NCBI RefSeq assembly: GCF_000003815.2
Contig: NC_049981.1
Coordinates: forward strand, 13,599,035-13,663,034
DNA: 64,000 nucleotides
Reading direction: 5' to 3'
Source of the DNA: Branchiostoma floridae
Lineage: Eukaryota > Chordata > Leptocardii > Amphioxiformes > Branchiostomatidae
Shown: one piece after another, positions 1 to 12,802 of the stretch
Numbering within the stretch: the stretch's first letter is position 1
Layout of the letters: every line of letters begins with the position of its first letter
Program-made: the position numbers and the translations under genes
The notes under the pieces: model-generated
The model's input: the letters and a program-made list of their open reading frames with translations, nothing else
Database searches by the model: none
What the model was told of the DNA's origin: nothing

Positions 1-3000
1 GGCTACTTCGACTGTGTCTGCTCAACTGGTTACGTCATGGGGGAGGGCGGCTGCCAAGGTCTGTTCTTGTTCTTTGAGAAAAAATTAGATTCTGAATTAG
101 GGTAGACATGACAATGGAAATTAAGTCGCAATTCAATTTCTCAATGTTTCCTGCAAGAAAGAGTGAAGTAAGAAGAGTGCAAGAAGTAACTCACATTGTT
201 TAGTGACTAAAAGTTTACCATTAACCAATTCCTTTTAGATATTGATGAATGCAGCAGTGTAGAGTCAGTGTGTGACTTTAACGCCTTTTGTGCGAACACG
301 GATGGGAGCTACCACTGTGTGTGTCTGGACGGATTTACAGGAGACGGGAACAATTGTCACAGTACGTTTTCTCTTATTTTATTTTGTTGTTGTGTGCTAA
401 AACATACAGGAACTCGTACAGCCATTGCCTTCCAACGCTGTGTAATTTGTCGGTAGCTAAATAAAAAAAAGTTAATGACGAAGATGATAGTTCTTTTTCT
501 TCTTATGGTACTCCTGGTGTCAGAAAGTGGGAAGGGAGTTTTTGCTCAATTCCTAGTCTATCTTTCCTTCTCGCCTTCGTAAAGGATTTTCAACGTCAGC
601 ATCAACATCAACAACAACAATACGCACTACAGACCAAACTACATCTCATACAGAAGCGCCTACTGCATCTGTGAAATCAACCGGCTGGTTTCCTCTTACA
701 GACACGGACACATCTACGTCAACTGTGGTATCTACCAGATCAACAGCCATGAAAACGACCTTGCTTCAAGATGTCTTTGGGGGTAAACAATGAAATCAAA
801 TTATTTGATAGCATGTGAAATAAAACGATTTACTTGTAATTGTGAACAAATGCACGTGTTTATGTTGAATTGGAATGTTACAAACTCTATGCATACCACC
901 TTGGATGGTATGCATAGATTGTTCCAGTTATGACTTATTTCTACCCGATTATTTTTTCTTAACAGAGATTGACTCAGAAATAACTGAAGAAAGTTCTACC
1001 GAACATGTGTCGACTATGCTCACATCCCCAACTCAGACACCAGCTAAGTCAACTCCTCAGCCTCATGTTTTCATGGCCACCCAGGAATCCTCAACACAGA
1101 CGTCCTTTCTAATGGAGGTAATAGATTTCACACATCGATCTTACAAACTTCCTTCAGTTGTTGTAATTTAGTTGTCGTAATACTTGTATTTGTTAAAGAT
1201 TTTTCACAACCCGTATCAAAATTTCTTAAACTGCAGGAGGATATACCTGCTCTTATTCAAACTCTTGGTGACAAGGTGAACTACTTCAAAGGGTCGCTGG
1301 ATGATCATACGGAGCTTCTGAAAGGTTCTTTTTCCTTCCAATCTTTTGATTTAAAAGAAATCAGTTTTCTAAGGTGAATGGTTTAGTTATTTGTAATATT
1401 CCGCTTTATCATGTCCGTTATGTTATACGTGACTGACTTCATGTCATATTTAAAACATACAGAAGTGACTTACGCGACATCGTCTGTACTACGAGCTCAG
1501 AGCAGTAGCAGGGAGATTGTTGCCATGGGCACCAGTATTGACCTTTTCGTTGGCGTCACTGATGAGGTGAAAGACCTGATAGACGTTGATTCCCCCGACA
1601 TGTCACCGATAGAACAACTGGAGCAAAAGGAGAAAGAGCAAGAACGTCGTAAGTCTCGGGTAGGTGCCTATTCCTTTTATTCTTGAACTGAACAGGCTTA
1701 AAATGCTTCATTGAACATGAGACAATCAAGTGACTTTGTTATCTCCATAAACTGGAATTTCCGATTTGTATATTTTCTTCTGGACTATCTTTATTTTTTT
1801 TGTCGCAGGTAATTTTATTAAGTGGGTTTGGACCCCCTAGTGGCTTGCTCTGGAACTGCACGGGCATTTTTGTTAGAAATAGTCCCTGGATAAAGAAACG
1901 ACGGCTTTCCATGATATTTGGTATGCAGGTAGCTTAGACAGAGATTTAAAATGAGATGCAAATTATGTAACTTCACACCTAATTTGCATAATCAATGAGG
2001 GTATTCAATAATCTCAGTGTTTTTCATTATAGGATATTACTACATGTAACATATGTAATGCATCGCAGGAGGAATATCTATAGATAATCTTTCTTGGGGG
2101 TATGAGGTCTACCAACTCTTGTTTTACAATTTAGATAAAGAGTGAAACTCTGCAGTTGCTGGACCTGTTGGAGACGGCAGCACACAAGCTGTTGGAGGAA
2201 ACATTACCGGGAGGGGAGGGTGCACACTTCGAGGCAGACGGTGTGTTCACGGCAGTGAGGAGGGGCATCCCTGATGTTGGGACCGTTCCTATCGATCGGG
2301 ATATCGGCTTCATCGACCTTACAAAGGAAGATGGCCTTCCTGAGGATGTCAGTATAACGGTAAGATGGTACTCCCAAAACTGGACAGTTGTCTTTCTCCA
2401 TTCTGTTTGCTTTTAATCCTGTTATAAAGGTACAGTTACGATTAAAATTTACGCGATACTTGTAGCAGCAAGCTTTATGTCTGATTTCTAAAGTTACTTT
2501 TTCACAACAAATTTGGCACGTTCGCATAAAGGCTACGATCATTAAAATGACTTGAACCACTTGACTCTTGCAGATTGTGGCGTTTGACGATGATCCTTTC
2601 GTGTGGAGTAAAGACGATGCCGAAGTATCCTCAGCTGTAGTCATGATGACAATCGCCAAAGATACCGATGTCCATGGAGGCCAGTCCCACAATTATGCAT
2701 CACCAAGCCTGCAGTTAAACATCACCGTTGGTCTGAGGTCTTTGATACAGTTTGGGACCACTGATGACACAGAAAAGCAGTATCACGAGACCCTGCCGAC
2801 ATCATACAAGCAGAAACTCGATGATGCCAAGAAATCATTCCCCCTGACCAAGGTTCCCAGCCATAACANNNNNNNNNNNNNNNNNNNNNNNNNNNNNNNN
2901 NNNNNNNNNNNNNNNNNNNNNNNNNNNNNNNNNNNNNNNNNNNNNNNNNNNNNNNNNNNNNNNNNNNNCAGGTGCCTCTGCTCCAATTCTCAGTCGATGA

Positions 3001-6000
3001 CGTCGACACGGAGCTGCATGTGTACGTCCGGATTCACGACTTCCCAACAGAAGAAGAGTACGACTACACGACAACTGTCAAACCTCCTGACGTCACTGAT
3101 TATGACGGCTTTGAGATGCCGTACGGCTTAGTTTACTCCAACTTCACCTTTTCATTCGTTCCGGAGATGCGAAACGAACATGGATGGGTCATAGTTGGAG
3201 TGAAGGATAAGGGTAAATATAATCTTGTTACAATAAAAATCATGATCCTCACAAGATTTTTGCCCATCATCGTGCTTCTAAATACTAGTATCAACAACCA
3301 GATTTCAGCTTTTAGAAGGTTTCCATAAAATGTTTTTTTAATGAAATATTGAGATTACAAATGTGTTGATATTTTCCTATGATTTTTCCATGCTGCTGTA
3401 ACATCAGGTAGAGACAGACCGGACAGTGGTTTCAGACGACTGCTGACGTCAGCGGATCGAGGCTACCAAACCACGCCCCCTGCAGGTCGCCATGGCAACC
3501 CGTCAGGATTCACTCTGCAGACAGCTGCAGTCTCCTGTCTGATGTGGGGAAGGGAAAACCAGACGTGGAATAACCAACGCTGCAAGGTTGTATATATACT
3601 GACTAACCTAGTAGGATCGTACTGGTTAACGCAGTGTCCGTCTAAGTTTAGTTTGATATTGATAATTTCTAGCGCTATTTTGAAACGGTGCACGCCTTTC
3701 ACCGAAATAACGAGTGCGAATTTGGGATGGGACGCCATTTTGTATTTAATTTCTTGCTTTGGGAGAATTACGAATAGTTCTATCTGTACCGCAGGTTGGG
3801 ATCGAAACGAACGAGACGACCACACGGTGCACGTGTGACATAGCACAACGCAGCAATGGGAAAAGCAACAGGGTGATTTTGGCAACATCTTCTGTGGCGA
3901 TTCCAAATTTCGTGAATTTTGACAAACTTGTTCGCAACATAGACAAATTGTCCACAAATTCAACCGTGTTTGGAACAATCTTTGCTCTGTGGATGATATA
4001 TCTGATGTCCCAACTATTGATACTGAGGTCCAATATCAAGGTATGTCAATCAATACATTCAATTTTTTCGTTTGTAAATCAGTTATTATATTCTAAGCTT
4101 CATAGCATTATCTGTAATACCTTGTAACGTTCTTACTTTTTTCTGCTCCGACCAGTTACATGATTATTCTGTGTTATGGAGGTATAAACTTTCTTTGTGC
4201 ATTTTAAAATGTCAATGGAAGTCTAATATCTAATTATCAACCCTTTACTTCAGAGCAACATTTCCATAAACAACAAAGTGGCCACCAGCTTTAGTCTTGG
4301 ACAAGCAGCAAAGCTGGACAAAGCAAACACCAGCATGGCGCTTGTTCCCAAAGTCTCCACCATCCCATCAGAGGTCCCCGGTGCGGACTACGTCTATGTT
4401 ATGTCTGTCCGTACGGGAACCCAGCCTGATGCCGGCACGGCGTCTGTGGTCGGGCTGATGATCACAGGGTCAGAGGGCAGGACAGCCATGGTTACACTCA
4501 ACCCTGCTGGTTCGGTATGAAGTGCTGTATTCATTGTACTTGAGTAAACACGCGCTTTGAGCATTTTCTTATCAGTAACATCAACAAGTTATGCTATGGC
4601 TAACATAAAAAGACATTTAAGAGCTTATCTAAAATACCATAAAGATAAAGAAAGTAGTGTATAGATATCAATGGAAATAACACTCTAAAGCAAACACAAC
4701 TCATCAATGATATAGCTATAATGATAAACCGTCTTGTTCATAAATGTCCTTAGATCCTAGCCCGAGGTGGTGACACGTACCACATCATGACGACACCAGC
4801 CTCTATCGGCGAGCTCCAGTCTGTACAGGTCTGGCATGACAGCTCCGGGAAGGGCGCCATGGAGTCACTCTTTATAGACAACGTCACAGTCTGGGACGTA
4901 CAGACATCACGGGGGTGTGTACTGTAGCATAATATATTATAACAGTGGACTCTTCATACCTTTCAATCTATTGTACGCTTATTCGCAGTCATGACCTATG
5001 TGACTTTTATAAATAGGGAGAAGAGATGCTGTTTCAGTCTAACTGTGTGGTCACTTGGTACTGTACTGAGAAAACGTGTTTCCATATAGAAAAGTACCTA
5101 CTAATAGACATTCTCTTGTACCTTAAGAGCACATGTCAGATTGAGACCTAATAAGTGCCATGTGAGCTACAGTAACTGTCTCTTTTTCCACAGATTCCCT
5201 TTCCCATGTTGCGCCTGGCTCTCTTCACACAAAGGAGACGGTAGGACAATCAGGACGTTGAAGGCAGCACCTGAAGGAGACATGTGGTGAGGACAGTGTG
5301 GTTTCACCTCCCTTTTCTTCTTTCAAAGTATCTTGAATAAATGGCCTAACATTCAAATAATTTCAACTTCGCATCCAATACATTGTATACAAAGAAGTAG
5401 CAGATAATACAATAATCTAATAATGATTGTAACAAGGAAACATATATATACCTTTTTTATCTTCATTGATGAAAATCCTAATCGCGTTAAGTGTCTTCAG
5501 TGTTGTACAAAATCTAGGCCAGACTACGGCGTATAATAGATCATAATATACGTACCAGCCAATATATCATAAAAAAAGTAAATCTTATATGTTCTAAGAT
5601 GTAACCTTTCTTTGAAATCTCGATACATGTCTTTATGATGTGTCCTAGGATATCGGAGTATTCCCTACCGACGTTTTCGTATCTGCTATATGATGAACAT
5701 CTGCTCCTGTCAGTGATGTGTAACTCCGGTGTGAGACACTTCAGCCGGGCGCAGCGCCTGGTCTGCTGCCTGACTCAGATCACCCTGTGGATGGTGGGCA
5801 GCGCCATGTGGTACGGGGTTACAGTTGGTGCAGACGATGTGGTTTTCCTTGACATCGGCGTATTCACCCTCCGTCTTTCGGAACTGCTTGGTACTGCAGC
5901 GACGTCGTTCACGGTGTTCCTGCCAGTTTACGTCATCCTTGTACCGATGTTTCGTAAGCAGCTCCCTTTGGTAGATCAGATCCCTTCAGATGTACTGAAG

Positions 6001-9000
6001 ACGCCGACATCTCCTTCCACCCGCCGGTTTCCTTACAAGACGGTGGCGTGGATCCTCGCCACCCTGACGTCTGTCTGCAACAGCTTCTTCGTCATCGTGT
6101 ACAGTCTGCAGTTTGGAGCTGGGAGAAGCCAGGCTTGGCTGAAGGACTTCGTTCTGACATTCCTGTTCTCTACATTTTTACTGGAACCTGTTCAGGTTGG
6201 TAGCAGTCATGTATTATCATGAACCAGCACATAATGATAGCCTGATTGTAAATATTATATACCATGTGTAAAATAGATTAGTCTCTTAGATTTTTAGATA
6301 CTAGTAACTCATGTAGTGTTCTGTTCTGTATGTATTGTATGTTCAAGTTGCCAAACACTGTATCCTCTACAGTTGTCGTGCAATAAAGTTCTTCTTCTTC
6401 TTCATGTATTGTTCTCAATCTTTAAATCGTTAGTGGTATGGTAATTGTTCTCGTAAAAGGAAGAAGATGAGGTACCAATTGCAATTCCATGGCAAAACGA
6501 TCCTCAAGATTCAAAACTGGCTACAATTCCTTATAGGGAAATTAGATATCAGCTTTTTGACTGAACAAATATTTACGTCGTGACTTTGCAGATCTTTTTG
6601 GCTGCCTGCACAAAAGCAGTCATCATCGCACCGATGGTTTGCTCTGTGACATCTTGTGTTCGACTGAATGCTTTGGGGATAAAAGCAGGGGAGAAACAGC
6701 GGTCTCCGATCGGTATTGTTCAAAAGAAGAACAAGGATTATGAAGGTACATCTCAATTTTACGTGTAACAGTGGATTGCTAAAAATAATAGATAGCCAAA
6801 CGACAACGTGGATGCAAAGCATTCAACAATGTTTCGTCTCACAAGATCGTGTTAATTTTCTACTAAAATGAAGATGATTTATGTTGAATGGATAAGAAAT
6901 GCTGTTAACCAAAACAGTGCATGAGGTATGTTGTTTGATACATTATCTTCAGCAAGTTAAATGTTTATATGCACATCATGAGAAAGCAGTGTCTTTTTTA
7001 AAAAATAAAAATGAGATTGCTGCAGTACAGCATCTATTGAATAGGTCTTTATTCTAAAATTGGCATCATACATGTATGTATTTCTTTTAGTCCCTGAGCC
7101 GAGGGTTTTACCACCAGCCCCGAAGAAAACCGACCATGACCCGAACTGGACGGAAAGGATGGCTGCGGGTAGAAACATCCTGGTTACCCTAATGATACTA
7201 CTGATCTCCACCGTGATTGCCTTCTACATCGGGTTTCTGGACTTCGACAGACACACCTACCACGTCCGGACATCGCTGGAGAACAGCCTGCTGTCCGGAT
7301 TTGATGAGGTACTGTTAAACAAATCATCCCACACAAGTTGACCATGGTGACCACATTTCTCTCTCTCCCTCTCTGTGTATAACCAATTTTGCGGATATTC
7401 GACAGGTCACCACGGCAGACGACGCTTGGGAGTGGCTGTCATCTGAACTGATGCCGTCCCTTCATCCAGAGCGTGGATACAGTGGGAAGAAACTGAGGTG
7501 GCTGGACAAACAGTTTCCGGTTGGAACAAACGCATTCCGGATCAGCCCCGTTCGCCTGGAGAGAACCACCATCTATCCAAGTGACCATTTCAAAGCTTCA
7601 GCTTATTGTTATAATCAAACATTTTGCTTAAAACTGTTTTCTTTCGTAAATAGTACGCTTATGTGATATGTTTCTAATTGTGTAACTCCCGCTTCCTCCC
7701 TCTTTCAGATGACCCAACAGACATAGATCTCGAGCTTTTGGGGGAAGGGCTCTATCCTGAGCTGCTGAACAAGCAAATACGTGCAGTTCAGGACCGACTG
7801 AGCGAACCGAACTGTTCATACAATGGAACCACACACATCTTGGATGTTTTTAGGTATATAGACACATGTTTGCCGTGTTCCTTTATTTTGTTTGCCCACA
7901 GGATTTCGTTTTTCTATCTCGTAATCAAAATACGCTGTGTTAATGAATTTGTTTGGTTTTCAGAAACGGAAGTTCGGCGTGTATCACCACAGTGGACCTA
8001 CCACAGGATGCTGGCCAGGCCAGTGCGATGATAGACCTCCTACAACAGACCAACTGGATCCTGATGGTTTCCGACACTCTCATCCTCCGGGCCAACTTCT
8101 ACCACCCTGACGTCAAGCTGTTCAGCACCATGGTCATCACCCTGCAGTACATACCAGGGGGCGCTGCTGAACTGCAGCCACACATCCAGACCTTCCGACT
8201 GTTCCAGTACGAGACAACAGACGACTTCGTCCAGATGCTTTTCCACATCCTATTCCTCCTATTCTTCATTTACAACGTCCTTCGTGAAATTGGTAATATC
8301 CGAAAGAGCGGCCGTCTCTACTTCGGTAGTTTCTGGAACATTTTGATCCTGTGCAACATTGGCTTGTCGATAGCCGTTATTGTGACATTCGGACTACGGT
8401 ACATCCGAGCAGCTGCTGCATTGGGTGATATACAGCGCGTAAAAGGTACAAAGTAGAGACACATCCTTTATTATTGCATATATGTAACAAAAGCGATGTC
8501 CGTGTGGTGACAATAGGCCAAGTCTTAATGCCACACGTTAAAAGCCGAACACACAAATAATTTTTCAATTCTATGGGATATATGTAATGTATATCGGTGA
8601 TATCTTAAACAGGACTACACGGCATTAATGAGTTTGTGGACATCAGTGCTGCCAGCCAATGGGACACAACCTTCAAGTCGGTCCTGTCCTTCTCCATCTT
8701 CATAAGTACCTTCAGCATCCTGCGGGTTCTCAACTTCTCCAGGAGTGTTGCTACCGTCTTCGCTCTGCCTCGTGTACGTAGAACTCAGCTTAAATGTCAA
8801 CGTTTTAGTTGCTTCTGTTGATCCAATAAATTGAGAGTAAAACCACTAGACTCTAGAGTTACATCTTGAAACTAATAATTAATGTGTGTAAAATAAGTGT
8901 TCCCTTTTATTATACTAGCTGATATACCGTGAGGCCTTTGGGTATGCGGTGTACATGCTGGTTATCATAGTGGCCTACGGCTTCTGCGGGATACTGATAT

Positions 9001-10317
9001 TCGGCAAACACATGAAGAGCTTCTCCGCCTTTAAGGAAACATCGTACGTGCTGTTTGAGATGGGCTTGGGGCGGCCGTTCGTCGATGTCTTTGCCGACGA
9101 CATGAAGAGAGTGGATCGTGTGTTGGGACCTCTGTACTTTTCTACATTCGTCTTGGTCTTCATCACTTACCTGGTCAGAGAAAGTCCATTTCTTTAGCCA
9201 CACGGACTCTACTTGGTCATGTCGTATATTATTTCAACTTTAGGGTCAAAATTAGCCTATACTGTATCTACTGAATCGACATGGCAATCTATATTTACCT
9301 GCGTGAAAACTGAGGTATTGTAATCATTTGCTGTGTTTGTATGGGCTGACTTTGCAGTTATGAGTGGTAGTCTACAAAAAGGACAAAAATGGTTTGAAAT
9401 GATACTTGGTGAATTTTTATGTCTCACATTTGGCTCTGGTCCAATGTTGTATACGTATTGACAGGAAGGGCGTGATAACAAGCGAGGAGAGCATGGGTTG
9501 TCATGGCTACAACCACTCAGTTCGTGAGGACAGGCCTAGGAGTACCGATTTAATTTTTTTTCTTGTATTGAAACAGAAATTCTGCTTATGTCTTCCACAG
9601 ATGAATCTAGTAGTCGGGATGCTGTGTAACTGGCTGAGCTACTGTCAGACGTCAGACGACATTGAGGTGGACACCGCGATGGGAGATTACTTCTGGAACT
9701 CCTTCAGGAGTATTCTGGACATGCGCCATGAGACCCAAGTCTCTGACGGTAACTTCAGTATTTGCCATTGTCTGTTTCATGACAATCATTTTCACTTTTT
9801 TACCAACGAATCTATTTCCAAAGGCTCAACCAGAAGTGTAGGCAGAACATTATTCATGTGATACTCAGTATTATCGTTTTTATACAATTATACATATAGC
9901 ATATACGTGTATAGGGTCAAACCTATCCAAAATTCAAATCATTGATCACGAAACAAACAGGAAATCAATTTTTTGTGTGAATCCTTGTTTTATCTCTTGT
10001 TGTTTATCTATAATCTCTCGCTGATTCTGACTATACCCTTTACCACTGGCTTGCACAAGGCAACATACGCCCGTGTGGCAGGAAAATGAAGACCGGAATT
10101 GAAATAATCATTTACGATGACTTGTGTGACCTTTTTTGTGAATTTTGGTCTAACTAAATGTGTTTCTAAAGATGAAGCACCACTTCCGGAATACTTTATG
10201 AACGAGACCTTCCAGCGGACGGATGCGGTACTGCAGGAGGTGGCCAGGGTGACTGACCTGGTGTACAAGTTTGAGTGCAAGGAGCGAGGTTCCACGTCTA
10301 CTGATCCATACGCTTAG
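1..10317 (+). CDS. Polycystin-1/PKD1L-like receptor-channel, 3' part of gene
   Basis: Exons read by frame and splice phase: 1-58, 239-361, 585-782, 966-1117, 1237-1324, 1463-1659, 2135-2359, 2574 into the gap, 2972-3212, 3408-3586, 3795-4040, 4254-4514, 4754-4914, 5194-5286, 5649-6195, 6592-6745, 7091-7308, 7406-7580, 7709-7853, 7964-8445, 8613-8773, 8919-9173, 9601-9748, 10172-10317 (TAG stop). About 1,650 codons are present and the 5' end is outside the window. Order of parts: the end of one EGF module, a complete calcium-binding-type EGF (DIDECSS start), a Thr/Ser-rich linker, an ectodomain, a GPS motif (SCLMWGRENQTW then RCTCDIA), one TM helix, a PLAT domain (4254-4914, starting DYVYVMSVRTGTQPDAGTA), a block of TM helices (5649-7308), a polycystin extracellular domain, and S2-S6 (to 9748). 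Known family role: cleaved adhesion-type receptor and partner or subunit of PKD2-type cation channels. The pore region reads FEMGLGR instead of the acidic PKD2-type filter. The C-terminus is short, with no long coiled coil. Which PKD1-family paralogue it is cannot be told here. Confidence 0.92.
2869..2968. other. Assembly gap of exactly 100 N
   Basis: The run of N interrupts the polycystin-like ectodomain. The exon starting at 2574 is still open where the gap begins, and the next readable base is the CAG acceptor of the exon starting at 2972. A round 100 usually marks unknown length, so at least a splice donor and possibly whole exons are missing. Confidence 0.98.
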
Positions 10318-12081
10318 AGTTTAACAATTTGACATCATAAGAGTTATGATATGCGTTATGTTTTTGAATGAATGAGAAATGTATATAAAACGGTTTTGCA
10401 ATACAAGTAACGTTATATCTTACATTAATACATTATGGTTGCCTTTGATCAAACGTGTTTATAAACTGACGTTAGTTAATTTTTATTATCAAGAATGTAT
10501 TGTTTGATATCTAGCTATGACACGGCCTATGTTTTAAACTATTTTTCAAATTGTATTCTCACGTGACACAGAAAATATGTTTATCATGTAGTTTGAGGAT
10601 GGGTTCTGCCTATAATTGAGACATGTGAATGACAATACAATGTATTCGTTTTAATTGAAGTTGTGAAGGTGCAAAGAATTATTCATGTAAATACTGTATT
10701 ACAATCTACCATCAAATGTGTGATGTGCATTATTCTAAGAAACTTTGAATTTGCATGTCACTATGATATCTAAAGATTTGAATATTGCCATACTTAAAAA
10801 TATAAATGATAGTTCATAAATAATTCTTATTTATCAATAATATGCAGCAATCTGTAACGGTTAAGACTCTTAAATGTTTGGAATTAAATCATTGTTACTC
10901 AAGATTGTGATCTGTTTTACTGAGCAGTTCTTGGTTCTTTCATCAAGCTTGGGTAAAATTAACTACACCAATGTCATAACGTTATATATAATTTCATTCA
11001 TAGATCTAGAGTGGTATTGTCTGCACGCCCAATATGCTGCAACAGCTTGGGTGGGCGAGGCTACACATGCAATCGTCATACCAAGACACACTCCAAAATC
11101 TATCATATTTCGTGAAAGATTAATCATAACCTTCCATCAATTCCACTACTAACACTGTAGATAACAGTACATTGGATCATTTTTCTCGAAATTTTATTCT
11201 GACAATTCATTGCAAATTTGACAATTCATTAATTCCTGTGACTGTCTATATTACGTATATTGTAGCGATTTTTATGTTAACGTTATGACTATTCATATTG
11301 AATAAAATATAGTGTAATCCCTTTTATGTAGGTTATGTCTAACCCAACTTCTCTTCTTGGCTGGACTTCGCGAACGAAGATCATCTAGGGGGTTGGTCCA
11401 CTTCGATCACATGACCTAACCCAGCACAGACCTGACAAAACCAACAGGCTGACGGTCGGAAACGCCCCCAAAGCGCACAAAAATCAACCTGCTGTACCAA
11501 TGAGACAAAAAAAAATCAAACCTGGCCGTCTGGTCACCACAACCAATCCATGTACCAAATATCATCGCAATAGTACACTGTGAACTGGAGATATATCGCC
11601 TGAAACGCACCAAAACGCACACTGACACAAGAAAGTGAAAGCTAAACATGCGCATTTCCATATGCAGATAATAATTCAACTATCATACTTCGTGAAAGCT
11701 TCAAACAAAAGTGGTTTAGAAATGTTAGATTTTTATTCGTTATACGACAAGGCTCCACAGAATTCTAGACATATTTCGAACCAATAATCCATCATTAATC
11801 GATAATTTCTCTGTGACCACAATATCAGAGCTGCTATCAAAGTTCAGGGAGAAGGTCGCTGAACACCTGAGGAGCAATAACTGTAACGTTACATCAGTTC
11901 CTGGGCGTTTCACCATGCACAACAAGAGGGGTGTTGCACAGTAAATATCCAGATCATAGTGTAGCGATAGCACTTCAGATATACATGGGGTAATTTGGAC
12001 GCTTCCAACTGGTTGACTGCACCGCGGAGAGAAGTCGCAGAGTGGCGTGGCGCTGTTTCCCCAGACCGGCCAAACAAGTCG
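10318..12081. other. Intergenic, AT-rich, no gene recognised
   Basis: This stretch covers the 3' flank of the polycystin-like gene and the 5' flank of the F-box gene. Short open frames here have no recognisable domain and no convincing splice context. An AATAAA lies near 11300. The part from 11340 to 11700 has a different texture (the palindromic motif TTCGCGAACGAAG near 11370, then purine-rich runs) and looks like an old repeat, which I cannot assign. Confidence 0.5.
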
Positions 12082-12131
12082 GTTGCTTGGCAACAGCATA
12101 GCTGAGGTAGCTGTTGTTTCAAGATGGCGGC
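12082..12131 (+). promoter_or_regulatory. X-box (RFX-like) site followed by a YY1-type start element
   Basis: GTTGCTTGGCAAC at 12082-12094 is an inverted repeat of GTTGC and GCAAC half-sites with a 3-base spacer, resembling an RFX X-box. About 27 bases downstream is AAGATGGCGGC (12121-12131), the classical YY1 element often found at TATA-less animal start sites. A first non-coding exon would run from about here to 12266 (donor ACAAAG/GTAATG) and join the coding exon at acceptor 12792. The ATG inside the YY1 motif opens a frame that stops after five codons. The promoter role is inference. Confidence 0.5.
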
Positions 12132-12562
12132 CGGGACTTGAAAGTATTGGCGGGCTCAGAAGATGCAGGCTCATTGTCATCGTTTGTAATGTTTACGCTA
12201 GGTTCAAGTTGATTTCTAGCTGCGAAGACACGGCAACATTTTAGAGATAACTCCGGAGCAACAAAGGTAATGAGATAAACTCTATATGCAACTGACAGAA
12301 ATAATATAGGGAAGTGCCTCTTGCACGCCCCCCTCCCCCTTAATTAAGCCACGTTTGAGGTGTTAAATTTCAAAAGGACGAGTTGAAACTTTAGGTTTCA
12401 GTTTAGATTTCAGGTAGGAGGGGTACAAGTATGGATACACGATAGTAAGTTTGGCTGTATGTTCACACTTACGTATAATGCCAAGTCAATTTGCTTTGAC
12501 AATTCGTAGATATGTGGCAAAAAATGAAAAATGTTAGCTTGTGAAATTGTTACTTAGCTACC

Positions 12563-12592
12563 TTACGTTACTTAGCTACCTAAGTAACGTAA
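12563..12592. repeat. Perfect 13-bp hairpin in 5' intron of F-box gene
   Basis: TTACGTTACTTAG is followed by the loop CTAC and then its exact reverse complement. The motif TTACTTAGCTACCT also occurs twice in direct orientation (from about 12549 and 12568). No function is evident. Confidence 0.8.
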
Positions 12593-12802
12593 CGTATGTG
12601 GTATTATTCAGTAATGCAATGGTAGCCTATTTGACAAAATGAAAGTTAGAAAATTAATACAGCAAATGATATTTGATGTACTTTTTTAGAATGTGAGGCA
12701 ACATTCCTGGCCCACTATTCTGAACTACACATATTAAGTTTCTGCCTTAATCAATGAATGAGTATTTAAATATTCAAAACTTTTCTCCAAAGGGCTACGA
12801 CA

